Below, in pieces: positions 1-9,141 of a DNA stretch of 64,000 bases (position 1 is its first letter; every line of letters begins with the position of its first letter). Both the position numbers and the translations under genes were made by a program. Source of the stretch: Streptomyces tendae (GTDB lineage Bacteria > Actinomycetota > Actinomycetes > Streptomycetales > Streptomycetaceae); contig NZ_CP043959.1 of assembly GCF_008632955.1 (NCBI RefSeq), positions 3,968,001 to 4,032,000 of the forward strand, given 5' to 3'. The notes under the pieces are model-generated. The model did not search any database and was not told the DNA's origin. It saw only the letters and a list, made by a program, of their open reading frames with translations.

Positions 1-1
1 C

Positions 2-118
2 GCCTTCGCGCGGATCTGCGGACTGGACCGCGTGGACGTGCTGGTGACCGACGCCGGGCTGCCCGCCGAGACGGCGGCCCGTCTCACCGAGGCGGGCATC
101 AAGGTCCACGCCGTCTGA
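2..118 (+). CDS. DeoR-family regulator, C-terminal end (partial)
   Basis: Only the last 38 codons lie in the window; the gene begins to the left. The visible tail contains VDVLVTDAGLPAETAARL and GIKVHAV followed by TGA. This is the usual end of the DeoR sugar-phosphate sensor domain, in which a VD.L.TD.G motif is followed by a short helix and a final strand. The family represses sugar or nucleoside catabolic operons and is released by phosphorylated sugars. Its targets cannot be judged from here. The assignment rests on the tail motif only. Confidence 0.6.
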   Translation, partial: AFARICGLDRVDVLVTDAGLPAETAARLTEAGIKVHAV

Positions 119-182
119 ACCGCCACACCGACGGCCGCCACAGGGCGCGGCGAACCGTCGGCGAGCGGTGACCGCTCGGTGC

Positions 183-1181
183 TCAGGGGGCGACGGCCAT
201 CGCGAAGACGTGGACGTTGCCGTTGGACGGCAGCACCACGAACCGCACCTGCTTCGTCGCGTCCACGGGCACGGAGTGGGCGAAGATCCGGTAGTCGATC
301 CCCGCGTTGCCGTACCCGTCCGGCCGGTTGCGGCCGTCGCTGGACGCCACCAGCGTGGCACCGTGCGCGTCGGCCGGGTCGAACGACCAGTTGGGGAAGC
401 CGAACGAGCCCCGGCTGCTGGTGCCGTCGGTGTAGTACACGGTCGCCGTACCGGTGGCCCCGCTGGTGACACCGGAACCGAGGAGGACGAGTCTGCCGCC
501 CTGCCCGCTCAGGGTGATCGCCTGGCCCTGGGACGACACGTTGTCCTTGGTGCCCGGTTCGACGTCCGGCCAGGTCAGTTCGGCGCCGAGGGCCCGTACC
601 GTGCTGCCCGGCGTCAGTCCGACCGCCGCGAGCTTCTGCGCGGAGAAGCTGTTGCCGTCCCCGTCGTAGTTGCCCGGCGCGGTGTCGCTCTCGTCGGTGA
701 CCCCCACGTTGTTGTAGGCGGCGGCGAGATCGGGCAGCGGGCTGCCGACGGTCTCCGTGCGGGTGCCGGTCGCCGAACCCGCCCCGTCACCGCCGGTGTA
801 GGTGGCCGTGGCGGTGAAGGTGCGCAGCGTGAACCCGCTCCGCCTCTCCGGCACCTGGATGCGGAACTCGGCCGAGGCGGTCGCGCCAGCGGCGAACGAA
901 CCGGAGACGGCGGTGACGGACGGCTGGACCGCCCAGCCGACCGGGCCCGTGAACGCCACCTTCAGCGACCGCATCCGCTGCGGGCCGGCGTTCTTCACCG
1001 TCACCTGGACGGTTTCGATGGCCGGACCGTCCAGGTCCACCGGCGAGATCGACACCTCGGTCCGTGCCGCGGGCGACTGCGCCGGGGACTCCGCGGCGGT
1101 GGCGGCGGGCACGGCGGCCAGCGTCAGCGCCGCCGCCACCGCCACCGCTCTCAGGGAACTGACCCATCGGGTCGCCTTCAT
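183..1181 (-). CDS. Secreted NEW3-domain (alpha-galactosidase-associated) protein
   Basis: 332 aa. A Sec signal peptide occupies about residues 1-30 (KATR, then an Ala/Leu/Val core, then ATAAES). Residues about 40-125 form a beta-sandwich of NEW3 (NPCBM-associated) type, with VQVTVKNAGPQRMRSLKVAF and a GW..QP segment. Residues about 150-332 resemble the non-catalytic beta-rich C-terminal modules of actinobacterial glycosidases (NNVGVTDESD, GLTPGSTVRALG, LTWPDVEPGTKDNV). No catalytic domain is present, so a carbohydrate-binding or accessory role is inferred. It lies 37 bp downstream of the broken GH109 gene in the same direction and probably belonged to that operon. Confidence 0.7.
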   Translation of the reverse strand: MKATRWVSSLRAVAVAAALTLAAVPAATAAESPAQSPAARTEVSISPVDLDGPAIETVQVTVKNAGPQRMRSLKVAFTGPVGWAVQPSVTAVSGSFAAGATASAEFRIQVPERRSGFTLRTFTATATYTGGDGAGSATGTRTETVGSPLPDLAAAYNNVGVTDESDTAPGNYDGDGNSFSAQKLAAVGLTPGSTVRALGAELTWPDVEPGTKDNVSSQGQAITLSGQGGRLVLLGSGVTSGATGTATVYYTDGTSSRGSFGFPNWSFDPADAHGATLVASSDGRNRPDGYGNAGIDYRIFAHSVPVDATKQVRFVVLPSNGNVHVFAMAVAP

Positions 1182-1218
1182 ACGTCCTGCTCCTCAGCTC
1201 GGTCGTCCGGTACGGCGG

Positions 1219-2655
1219 TCACACGACGGGAGGCATGGCCGACTCACGGGAGTCCAGGCCCATGCGGAGGTTCACCCAGGAGCCACGCGTGAAGTCCGGG
1301 ATCTCCACCGGACGGCCGCCCGCGGCAAGGGACTTGACGCTCAAGGGCACGGGGGCGCACCAGGAGGCCGAGTCGTACACGTCGATGTCCGGCACCAGCC
1401 CGGCACGCATCAACTGGACGGTCCGCCACTGCAGTACGTAGTCCATGCCGCCGTGGCCACCGTTGTTCGCCGCGTCGTCTCCTATCTTCTTCCACAGCCA
1501 GTGGTCGAACTCCTTGCGGTAGGAGTCGAAGTCGCGCCAGGAGTGCCCGCTGTGGTCCGGCTCGACGTAGATCCGTCCCCCGGTCGCCGAGGTGCCCGCG
1601 TAGTCCTCGAAGATCCCGCGGCTGCCGGCCAGGCTGTTGATCCTGCTGTACGGCCGGGGTGAACTGACGTCGTGCTCCGCCCTGATGACCCGCCCCTTGG
1701 CGGTGTCGATCAGACAGGTGACGAGGTCACCGTTGATGTAGGTCTCCTTCCACGAGGGATGGGACCTGTCGATGAAGCGTTCCCGGTAGTCGGCGAGGCC
1801 CTTGGGTTCGGTGGCGGTCGCCCGCAGCACCGTCATGCGGTCGCCGCGGTTGATGTCCATCGCGGCGGCGATCGGCGCCAGCCCGTGCATCGGGTAGAAC
1901 GACGCGGTGCTGCGGGTGTGCCACAGCCGCCGCCAGGCGTCGGTGTAGTACGTGTCGGAGAACAGCAGGTCCCGCAGGTCGTGCAGGTAGCCGCCGTGGC
2001 CGTTGGTGACGTCGCCGAACAGCCCGTCGTGCGCCATCTTCAGCATGGCCAGCTCGTTGCGGCCGTAGGAGCAGTTCTCCGACAGCATCAGGTGACGGCG
2101 GGTGCGCTCGGAGGTGTCGACGAGATCCCACAACTCGTCGAGCTCGGTGGCGACGGCAGTTCGACGATCGCGTGCTTGCCCGCCTCCAGTGCGGCCTTGC
2201 CCTGGCGGTGGTGGAACTCCCAGGGCGTGGCGATGTACACGAGGTCGATGTCGTCGCGCTTCAGCATCTGTGCGTAGGCGTCCGCGGAGCCGCCGTACTC
2301 GGCGGGGCGTGGTTTGCCCAGGGCGACGAGGCGGTTCGCCACGGAGTGGCGCGGTTGGCGCGGATGTCACAGACGGCGGTCACCCGGCACCCGGGGACGG
2401 CGGCCCAGCCTTCGGCCATGCCGGACCCCCGGTTGCCGAGACCGATCAGCCCGACGCGGACGGTCTCGTGGGCGTCGAAGGGCACGTCGATCATGGATCT
2501 CTGACCGGGGCGGCGGCGGGGTCCGCACCGGCACGGCCGCGCCGGCACCGGCGGCCGGTGCCGCGTGCGCCGCACCCGCGCCGGCGGCGGCCGCCACGCC
2601 GGTGGCCAGCGCGCCTCCCAGGAGCAATCGGCGGGAAACAGGGGAAGTTCGGGCA
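1219..2655 (-). pseudogene. GH109-type alpha-N-acetylgalactosaminidase (Gfo/Idh/MocA fold), frameshifted
   Basis: Joining three frames gives one recognisable protein. It starts at the ATG at 2655, then has a Tat signal (PRRLLLGGALATG) and a Rossmann domain (VRVGLIGLGNRGSGM, then VTAVCDIRAN). Next come the DLVYIATPWEFHH loop and the GH109 hallmarks GGYLHDLRDLLFS and YPMHGLAPIA, with a TGA at 1219. GH109 enzymes cleave alpha-GalNAc by an NAD-dependent redox mechanism. The frame changes fall near 2635, 2510, 2340 and 2155. Three fit a single lost base and one a single gained base. Everything below 2150 reads as one open frame of about 310 codons. It is either decaying or a cluster of sequencing errors; the family call is secure and functionality doubtful. 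Confidence 0.75.
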
Positions 2656-2737
2656 TGAGTGAACGCTCCTTCGATCCACGACCGGGCATCACTGGCGGCA
2701 ACGACTCTGACGGGACCGACGGAGACATGTCAATAGG

Positions 2738-2763
2738 TGCTCGAAAAGGCGTCCTTTCGAGCA
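2738..2763. promoter_or_regulatory. Inverted repeat in the GH109/MFS intergenic region
   Basis: TGCTCGAAA and TTTCGAGCA form a perfect 9-bp inverted repeat with an 8-base spacer. It lies 83 bp upstream of the minus-strand GH109 start, in a locally AT-richer segment. An operator is more likely than a terminator because no coding region ends here. The cognate regulator is unknown. Confidence 0.35.
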
Positions 2764-2844
2764 GAAACGCGCAAACGGCGTTGCACGGAATAGGAGGAAA
2801 GTGGCGAATCCATCTATAAGTGGGCAAGGTGGTGGTGGCGTTGA

Positions 2845-2856
2845 CGCAAGCGCTCC
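2845..2856. promoter_or_regulatory. Possible LacI/GalR-type operator
   Basis: GCAAGCGCTCCC resembles the CG-centred operator core of LacI/GalR repressors (AAGCGCTT centre). It sits inside a looser ACGCA-N9-TGCGT dyad between the glycosidase relic and the MFS gene. No LacI-type gene is adjacent, so this is a weak call. Confidence 0.25.
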
Positions 2857-2893
2857 CTGCGTCCTCAGCGGCCTTCCGTCCAGGTGAATAGGA

Positions 2894-2912
2894 ATTCACT
2901 GCTAAAGTGAAT
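2894..2912. promoter_or_regulatory. Operator dyad overlapping the MFS start codon
   Basis: ATTCACT-N5-AGTGAAT is a perfect 7-bp inverted repeat. It covers the GTG at 2907, the only plausible start upstream of an internal ATG. A further GTGAAT half-site begins near 2884. The adjacent TetR gene, translationally coupled to the MFS gene, is the natural candidate to bind here and repress both. Confidence 0.5.
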
Positions 2913-4430
2913 CGCTATCACCACACTTTCCGTCGCTGGAGTGTTCATGGCGTCGCCCGTCCGATACCCGACCCGACCGGCGGCGCCGGACTGCGGGCCC
3001 GGCTCACGATCCCGGTCCTCGCCTACGGCGGCATCCTCATGGCGGTCATGCAGACCGTCGTCGTCCCCCTGCTGCCCGACCTGCCCCGCCTGACCGGGGC
3101 GTCGGCGTCCGCCGTCTCCTGGATGGTGACCGCGTCCCTGCTGTCCGGCGCCGTCCTCACCCCCGTGCTCGGCCGGGCCGGTGACATGTACGGCAAGCGC
3201 CTGGTGCTGTTGCTGTCGCTCGCCCTCATGACCGCGGGGTCGGTGGTCTGCGCGCTCACCACCGACATCGCGCTCCTGATCACCGCCCGGGCGCTCCAGG
3301 GGGCCGCGGTCTCCGTGGTACCGCTGTCGATCAGCATCCTGCGCGACGAACTGCCCCCGGAGCGACGCGGTTCCGCCATCGCGCTGATGAGCTCCACCGT
3401 CGGCATCGGCGCCGCGCTCGGCCTGCCCGCCGCGGCCCTGATCATCCAGTACGCGAACTGGCACGCCATGTTCTGGGTCACCGCCGGCCTCGGCGCCGCC
3501 GGTGTCGCGCTGATCCGCTGGGCGGTGCCCGAGTCACCGGTGCGTGAGTCCGGCCGGTTCGACGTCACCGGCGCCCTCGGGCTGGCCGCCGGCCTCGTCT
3601 GCCTGCTGCTCGCGGTGTCGCAGGGCGGCCAGTGGGGCTGGGGGAGCGCCCCGGTCGTGAGCCTGTCCGCCGCGGCCGTCCTCGTCCTCGCCGTGTGGTG
3701 GCTGCACCAACTGCGCGCCGAACGCCCGCTGGTGGACCTGCGCCTGGTGTCCAGCCCGCGCGTCGGCCTCTCCCACGTGGCCGCCCTCCTGACGGGCTTC
3801 GCCTTCTACGCCAACACGCTCGTCACCGCGCAGCTCGTCCAGGCCCCCGAGGCCAGCGACTACGGCCTGGGGCTGTCCATCGTCCAGACGGGACTGGTGC
3901 TGCTGCCCAGCGGCGTCGTCATGCTGCTGCTGTCCCCGCTCTCCGCCCGCATATCGGCGGCACGCGGACCGAGGATCACCCTCGCCCTGGGCGCCGCGGT
4001 CATCGCCGCCGGCTACGGCGTGCGCATCGCCGACAGCCGCTCCCTGGTGATGATCATGGTGGGTGCGACGGTCGTCTCCATTGGCACCACCCTCGCCTAC
4101 TCGGCGCTCCCCGCCCTGATCCTGCGCGCCGTCCCCGCCACGCAGACCGCCTCCGCCAACGGCGTCAACGTCCTGATGCGCACCGTGGGACAGGCTGTCT
4201 CCAGCGCCGCTGTCGCCGCCGTCCTGGTGCACCACACCAGCCCGGTCGGCGGCCACCCGCTGCCCACGCTCCACGGCTACCTCATGGCCTTCGGCATCGC
4301 CGGCACGATCGCCCTCGTCGCCTGCGCGGTGGCGCTGCTCATCCCCGGCGGCCCGGCCCCCGAGACGGGGCCCGCCCGTGCGAAGGATGTCCGGCCCGTC
4401 GCCGACGGCACCAAGATGGAGGAAGCGTGA
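2907..4430 (+). CDS. MFS drug exporter, DHA2 (14-TM) family
   Basis: 507 aa, with about 14 hydrophobic segments from residue 32 to the C-terminus, the topology of DHA2 proton/drug antiporters. The motif-A loop between TM2 and TM3 reads GRAGDMYGKRLVL. ARALQGAAVSVVPLS in TM4 matches the motif-B region and LGLPAAALI in TM5 the motif-C region. The GTG start lies inside an inverted repeat, suggesting a leaderless or very short-leader transcript under repression. The stop overlaps the GTG of the downstream TetR gene, so the two are translationally coupled. This is the classic self-regulated efflux pair; the substrate is not predictable. Confidence 0.85.
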   Translation: MNRYHHTFRRWSVHGVARPIPDPTGGAGLRARLTIPVLAYGGILMAVMQTVVVPLLPDLPRLTGASASAVSWMVTASLLSGAVLTPVLGRAGDMYGKRLVLLLSLALMTAGSVVCALTTDIALLITARALQGAAVSVVPLSISILRDELPPERRGSAIALMSSTVGIGAALGLPAAALIIQYANWHAMFWVTAGLGAAGVALIRWAVPESPVRESGRFDVTGALGLAAGLVCLLLAVSQGGQWGWGSAPVVSLSAAAVLVLAVWWLHQLRAERPLVDLRLVSSPRVGLSHVAALLTGFAFYANTLVTAQLVQAPEASDYGLGLSIVQTGLVLLPSGVVMLLLSPLSARISAARGPRITLALGAAVIAAGYGVRIADSRSLVMIMVGATVVSIGTTLAYSALPALILRAVPATQTASANGVNVLMRTVGQAVSSAAVAAVLVHHTSPVGGHPLPTLHGYLMAFGIAGTIALVACAVALLIPGGPAPETGPARAKDVRPVADGTKMEEA

Positions 4431-5071
4431 GCACCGACACCCCACCGCCCGGCGCGGCACCCCGCGCCGGTCGGCGGGACGCCGAGGCGACCAAGGCGGC
4501 CATCCTGCGCGCCGCCCGCCACCTCCTCGCCCGCCACGCCCACGCCGACATCACCCTCAAGGCCGTCGCGGAGCGCGCCGGGGTCAGCCCGCCGCTGATC
4601 CTCAAGTACTTCGGCAACAAGGACGCCGTCTTCGCCCACGTGATGTCCTTCGACGAGGACGCCGCCGCGCTCCTCGACGCGCCGCTGGACGACCTGGGCC
4701 GGCACATGGTCCGGCACGTCCTGGTCAGCCAGCGCGAACGCGGGTCCGACCCCCTGGTGCGGATCGCGTTCGCGCCGCTGCAGGGCGACCACGGCGACAT
4801 CCTGCGCGCCAACTTCCGCGCTCAGGTCACCGGTCGGCTCGCCGCCCGCCTGCCCGGACCCGACGCGGGGCTGCGCGCCGAACTGGCCCTCGCCGCGCTG
4901 GTCGGCCTCGGCGTGATGTTCGGCATCGCCCGGGGAACGGACCTCAGGGCCACGCCGGTCGAGGAGGCCGTCGAACGCTACGGCCCCGCCGTCCAGGCCC
5001 AGCTGACGCCCGCGCAGCCCGCCGACGGGCAGGGCCGGTCGGCCCCGTCCGCGCCGCCCGGCGAGGCGTAG
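4427..5071 (+). CDS. TetR-family regulator coupled to the MFS exporter
   Basis: 214 aa. The N-terminal HTH (about residues 18-62) contains AAILRAARHLL, TLKAVAERAGVSPPLILKYFGNK and DAVFAHVM, typical of TetR, followed by an all-helical ligand domain. The GTG start overlaps the exporter stop (GTGA), so it is made together with the pump. The inferred job is ligand-responsive repression of the exporter promoter through the dyad at the exporter start. The C-terminal 20 residues are low-complexity Pro/Ala/Gly. Confidence 0.85.
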   Translation: MSTDTPPPGAAPRAGRRDAEATKAAILRAARHLLARHAHADITLKAVAERAGVSPPLILKYFGNKDAVFAHVMSFDEDAAALLDAPLDDLGRHMVRHVLVSQRERGSDPLVRIAFAPLQGDHGDILRANFRAQVTGRLAARLPGPDAGLRAELALAALVGLGVMFGIARGTDLRATPVEEAVERYGPAVQAQLTPAQPADGQGRSAPSAPPGEA

Positions 5072-5150
5072 GCCGGCCCGCCCTGTCCGCGCCGCCTCAC
5101 GACGCGTAAGGCCGGTCCGCCGCGCCTGCCGACGCCTGAGGCCGGTCCGT
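5046..5150. repeat. Three imperfect copies of a tetR 3'-end motif
   Basis: The end of tetR and the bases after it hold three imperfect copies of a roughly 20-bp unit. Each contains AGGCCGG(T/C)CCG, preceded by a CGACGC-like or AGGCG segment, at about 30-45 bp spacing. It looks like local slippage duplication; no function is evident. Confidence 0.3.
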
Positions 5151-5264
5151 GGCGTCGGCGCTGCCCGCCGACGCGGAGCGCCGGCCCGTCCGTCTCGGAT
5201 GGCGGCGCGACGTCGGACCGAGGGCGCGCGCGGGTCGGACGCCGGACCGAGGCCGCAGGGGGGG

Positions 5265-6254
5265 TCACCTGCCCGCGACCGCCGGTTCGAGCAGGGAAAG
5301 CGTCCGGTTGTCGGCGTCCACGCGTGCGCGGACGCCGAGGGGCAGCGGCAGGTTCGGCGAGGTGTGGCCGAAGTCGACCTGAGCGAGCACCGGGATGTCA
5401 CGCTCGCCCAGGACGTCGAGCACGACGTCGCGGAGGTCCGCGCGGCCCCCGCCGCCCTCATGCGGAGTGACCTCGGTCGGGACGCCGACCACCATCCCCG
5501 CGATCCGGTCCAGCACCCCGGACAGCCGCAGCGTGTGCAGGTCGTTCCAGATACGGGAGACCGGCCGCTGCAGTTCCTCCCAGAACAGCACGGCGCCCTC
5601 GAACCGTTCGGCGTCGGGCGCGAACGGCGTCGCCTGCAGCAGGATCAGGCGGTTCAGCAGCCCGCCGAACAGCGGTCCCTCCGCGCGTCCCGGCCGCCAG
5701 CTTTCCCAGGCTCCCTGCGGCGGCAACGCGCCCGGCGCTTCGGGCTCGGTGAGCACACGGGTGTAGAGGTCGACCAGTTCGGTGCGACGGGCCTCGTCGC
5801 CCAGCGTGTACCAGTCACTGCCGAACCCGTGGGTGGCGATGTCCGCGTGGAAGCCCACGAGGCCGGTCCTCGCGTGCAGTGCCATGTGCAGCAGCGAGAT
5901 GTCGCTGTAGCCCACGATCGGCTTGGGGTCGGCCCGGATCGCCTCCAGATCGATCAGATCCAGGTACCCGACGGTGGCCTGTCCGCCGGTGTGCGCGACG
6001 ACGGCCCGCACCTCCGGGTCACGGAGCAGGGAGTTGAGTTCGGCCGCCTGCTCGGCCGGAGTGCCCGCGGCCCACCAGCGGCTCCGCGCCGGGTCGACCG
6101 CCGCACTGACCCGCACACGGAAACCCATCCGTTCGAGGATCGCCACACCACGCGCGAGCAGCGGCTCCTCTCCCGGCTCGAGCTGGCCCGACAGCGCGGT
6201 GACCACCACCAGATCGCCGGGACGCAGCGCACGGGGCCGAAGAATCGCAGGCAT
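5265..6254 (-). CDS. LD-carboxypeptidase / MccF-like serine peptidase (S66)
   Basis: 329 aa, near the usual family length. The N-terminal half carries the nucleophile motif PIVGYSDISLL (Ser within GYSDIS), preceded by VVAHTGGQATVGYLDLID. The C-terminal half has the Glu in VLFWEEL and the His in QVDFGHTSPNLPLPLG, completing the Ser-Glu-His triad of S66 enzymes. Relatives trim D-Ala from peptidoglycan tetrapeptides (LdcA) or cleave microcin C-type acyl-adenylates (MccF); sequence alone does not choose between them. No signal peptide, so cytoplasmic. The ATG at 6254 is preferred over an upstream in-frame start because GAGGAG lies just ahead. Confidence 0.8.
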   Translation of the reverse strand: MPAILRPRALRPGDLVVVTALSGQLEPGEEPLLARGVAILERMGFRVRVSAAVDPARSRWWAAGTPAEQAAELNSLLRDPEVRAVVAHTGGQATVGYLDLIDLEAIRADPKPIVGYSDISLLHMALHARTGLVGFHADIATHGFGSDWYTLGDEARRTELVDLYTRVLTEPEAPGALPPQGAWESWRPGRAEGPLFGGLLNRLILLQATPFAPDAERFEGAVLFWEELQRPVSRIWNDLHTLRLSGVLDRIAGMVVGVPTEVTPHEGGGGRADLRDVVLDVLGERDIPVLAQVDFGHTSPNLPLPLGVRARVDADNRTLSLLEPAVAGR

Positions 6255-6396
6255 GACCTCTCCTCGTCGTTGATCAACAATCGCGGCCAACACGGCCGGG
6301 GCCGCCGGTATTCCGCCTCGGCCGGCGCAGGCGACCTCGTCGGCGCGGCACGGGTGAAGCCGGCTGACCGTGCCGTCCGGGCAGGTACCCGCGCCG

Positions 6397-7071
6397 TCAC
6401 CCGGCCTGCTGCCGGCGCACCATCTCGTCGATCCACACGGGCGCGAACGGAGACGTGCACCCCGGGGACGTCGGGTAGTCCTTCAGCACCTCAAGGCGCT
6501 CACCGATGGCGATCGCGCGGGCGCGGTGTCCGGGGTGCTCGATGCCGATCTGCGCCAGACAGTGGTTCATCGCCCACTGCAGCCGGTCCGGGGCGTCCTT
6601 CATCTCCGCCTCGACGACATCGAGCAGCCCGGCCAGATCCAGACCCTCCGGCTTCTTCGCCACCCGCTCCGTGGTGAGCGCCCAGCCGGCGCTCGCGACC
6701 ACCGGGTCGGGGTCGGCGAACCAGGTAACGCGCAGCTCCTCCGCGTACGGGCTCTTCTTCACGACGTAGCCGACGAGCCAGTCCTGCACCTTGGGGGTGC
6801 GCGCCTCGCGCAGCATGGCGTCCAGCTCGTCCCGGTCGAAGGCCTTGGGGCGGCAGACCAACAGCGCCAGCAGCCGCGCCGCGGTGTCCCCGGTGGCCCA
6901 CAGCTCCCGCGCGAGGTCCTGCTGCGTCCTGAGCCGTTTGGCGAGCGCGCGCAGTGTGCCGAGATTCACCCCGTGGTCGTCGCCGTGCTTCTCGTTCACC
7001 GCGCGGATCCTGGGGTCGTCGAGCGCGGCCAGCTCGGCCATGACCCCGGTCAGCTCCGTCGCCTCGGCCAT
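6397..7071 (-). CDS. DNA alkylation repair protein, AlkD/HEAT-repeat family
   Basis: 224 aa, close to the usual size of the family. It is built from HEAT-like helical repeats. The segments VNLGTLRALAKRLRTQQDLARE, ELWATGDTAARLLALL, DWLVGYVVKKSPYAEELR and DRLQWAMNHCLAQIG match the AlkC/AlkD fold, which extrudes N3- or N7-alkylpurines without flipping the base. It is a single gene between the S66 peptidase and an AraC gene, with 35 bp to the latter. Substrate specificity cannot be read from the sequence. Confidence 0.75.
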   Translation of the reverse strand: MAEATELTGVMAELAALDDPRIRAVNEKHGDDHGVNLGTLRALAKRLRTQQDLARELWATGDTAARLLALLVCRPKAFDRDELDAMLREARTPKVQDWLVGYVVKKSPYAEELRVTWFADPDPVVASAGWALTTERVAKKPEGLDLAGLLDVVEAEMKDAPDRLQWAMNHCLAQIGIEHPGHRARAIAIGERLEVLKDYPTSPGCTSPFAPVWIDEMVRRQQAG

Positions 7072-7105
7072 CCCGCTCTCCCGTCCCTCGCGTGCGCGGC
7101 CCAGC

Positions 7106-8047
7106 TTATGACGGCGTTCCCCGCAGCGGTGACGACGGCCCCGCCTGCTGTCTTCGGTAGTCGCCGGGAGACGTCCCCATGACTCTCTTGAAGGCGACGC
7201 TGAGGGCGCTCTCGGATCCGTAGCCGACCGAGCGGGCGATCATCGCGAGGGTGGCGCTGCCCTGCCGCAGCTGCCGGGCCGCGAGCTCGATGCGCCACCG
7301 GGTGAGGTACTCCAGCGGCCCCTGGCCGACCGACGTCTTGAAGCGTACGGCCAGCGTGGACCGCGACACCGCGGCGGCCCGCGCCAGTTCCGCGACGGTC
7401 CAGGCACGCGCCGGTTCCCGGTGCAGCGAGGTCAGCGCGGCGGCGACCGCCGGATCGGAGAGTCCGGCCAGCCATCCCGAGGCCGTGTCCGGATCGCGCG
7501 CGAGATGCAGGCGCAGCACATGGACGAGCATGACGACGGCGAGGTGCTCGGCCACCAGCCCCGCGGCCGGCTGCCCGCGTGTCAGCTCCTCGTCGATGGC
7601 GGTGAGCGCCCAGCGCACCGTCTCCGCGTGCGGGGTGGCGGCGGGGACGTGCACCACCGGGGGCAGCCGGTCAAGGAGCAGCTCCTGCGCACGGGCACCG
7701 AAGGAGAACCGCCCGCCCACCAGGAACACGTCGTCGCCCAGGCCCGCCCTGGCCACACCGTCCTCCGCCCGGGCGAACAAGGGCCCGGCGGGCACCGGCG
7801 AGGTCTCCAGGTCACTGCGCAGGGTGAAGGAACGGGGACCGGTGAGAAGGTAGCAGTCGCCCTCCGCCAGCGCGATCGGCCCACCCACACCGTCGACCTC
7901 CAGCAGGCAGGAGCCGCGTCGGACGGCGTTGAACTTCACCCCCTGCGGCGGTTCGAACCGCACGGCCCAGCGTCCGCCCGCCGCCAGACTCGTCGACAGA
8001 TGGCCGCGCGTCTCCACCAGGGTGAGCACGTCTTCCAGCGGATCCAC
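7106..8047 (-). CDS. AraC-family regulator with cupin-type sensor
   Basis: 313 aa from the preferred GTG at 8047 (MDPLEDVLTL), which has a GGGAGG ribosome site. An ATG at 8098 would add 17 residues not typical of the family. Residues 1-180 form the AraC cupin-type sensor (RWAVRFEPPQGVKFN, LAEGDCYLLTG). The C-terminal 100 residues carry two helix-turn-helices, including RAAAVSRSTLAVRFKTSVG and IARSVGYGSESALSVAFKR. It is transcribed divergently from the SDR gene at 8133, its likely target. Confidence 0.8.
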   Translation of the reverse strand: MDPLEDVLTLVETRGHLSTSLAAGGRWAVRFEPPQGVKFNAVRRGSCLLEVDGVGGPIALAEGDCYLLTGPRSFTLRSDLETSPVPAGPLFARAEDGVARAGLGDDVFLVGGRFSFGARAQELLLDRLPPVVHVPAATPHAETVRWALTAIDEELTRGQPAAGLVAEHLAVVMLVHVLRLHLARDPDTASGWLAGLSDPAVAAALTSLHREPARAWTVAELARAAAVSRSTLAVRFKTSVGQGPLEYLTRWRIELAARQLRQGSATLAMIARSVGYGSESALSVAFKRVMGTSPGDYRRQQAGPSSPLRGTPS

Positions 8048-8132
8048 GACGGCCTCCCGGGTCGTACGACGGCTAAAGAAAGCAGGACGATCGACCATAG
8101 CTCGTCCAGCCCGCCCGCCGTAACGTCGAAGC

Positions 8133-9137
8133 ATGACAACGAACCCTCAGGCCCTCCGGTCGCCCCGGCACGATCCCGCCGCCGCCCTCCTGACCACGCC
8201 CTTCACCGCCCACACCGACGCACGGGAGGTGATCGACGGCGTGGACCTCACCGGCCGCCGCGCCGTGGTCACCGGCGGCGCCTCGGGGCTCGGTGCCGAG
8301 ACCGTACGGGCGCTGGCCGCCGCCGGGGCCGAGGTCACGGTCGCGACCCGGCGTCCGCGGAGCGCCGAACCGCTCGTGCGGGAGCTGGCCGGCGTCGACG
8401 GCGCCGGTCCCGTGCACGCCGCGGCCCTCGACCTCTCCGACCTCACCTCGGTCGACGCCTTCGTGCGGGCCTGGCACGGTCCGCTCGACATCCTGGTCGC
8501 CAACGCGGGCATCATGGCCCTGCCCACCCGCACCCTCACCGCCGACGGCTGGGAGATGCAGCTCGCCACCAACCACCTGGGTCACTTCGCCCTGGCCACC
8601 GGCCTGCACCCCCGCATGCGCGAGGCCGGCGCCGCCCGCATCGTGGTGGTGAGCTCGGGCGCCCACCTGAACGCGCCCTTCGACTTCGACGACCCCCACT
8701 TCGAACGCCGCCCCTACGACCCCTGGGCCGCCTACGGGCAGTCGAAGTCAGCCGGCGTGCTCCTCGCGGTGGGCGCCCGGCGCTGGGCCGCCGACGGCAT
8801 CACCGCGAACGCGCTGAACCCCGGCTACATCCTCACCAACCTGCAACGACACCTGGACGACGACACCATGCGCGCGTTCGGTGTGATGGACGACGAGGGC
8901 AACCTGACGCCGCTCCCGTACTACAAGACACCCGCCCAGGGAGCCGCCACGTCGGTCCTGCTCGCCGCCTCGCCCCTCCTCAAGGGGGTGACGGGCCGCT
9001 ACTTCGAGGACAACCAGGAGGCACGGACCGTCACGGACGAGGAGAATCCGGCCGACGGCGTCGCCGCGCACGCCCTCGACCCGCAGGCCGCGGACCGTCT
9101 CTGGGAGTACGCGACCGACGCCCTCCGCGGACGCTGA
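8133..9137 (+). CDS. Short-chain dehydrogenase/reductase
   Basis: 334 aa, the long retinol-dehydrogenase/WW-oxidoreductase-like type rather than the 250-aa classical type. It has the cofactor motif VTGGASGLGAETVRAL, the structural NAG in LVANAGIMALP, the catalytic Ser in IVVVSSGAHL and the YGQSK catalytic Tyr/Lys. NAD(P) use and oxidation or reduction of a small carbonyl or alcohol follow from the family; the substrate is unknown. It diverges from the AraC gene and ends 4 bp from the convergent hydrolase. Confidence 0.85.
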   Translation: MTTNPQALRSPRHDPAAALLTTPFTAHTDAREVIDGVDLTGRRAVVTGGASGLGAETVRALAAAGAEVTVATRRPRSAEPLVRELAGVDGAGPVHAAALDLSDLTSVDAFVRAWHGPLDILVANAGIMALPTRTLTADGWEMQLATNHLGHFALATGLHPRMREAGAARIVVVSSGAHLNAPFDFDDPHFERRPYDPWAAYGQSKSAGVLLAVGARRWAADGITANALNPGYILTNLQRHLDDDTMRAFGVMDDEGNLTPLPYYKTPAQGAATSVLLAASPLLKGVTGRYFEDNQEARTVTDEENPADGVAAHALDPQAADRLWEYATDALRGR

Positions 9138-9141
9138 CCGC

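Noticed and set aside
8048..8098. ATG start at 8098 for the AraC gene
   Set aside because: The GTG at 8047 has a GGGAGG site and gives the family's usual MDPLEDVL-type N-terminus.
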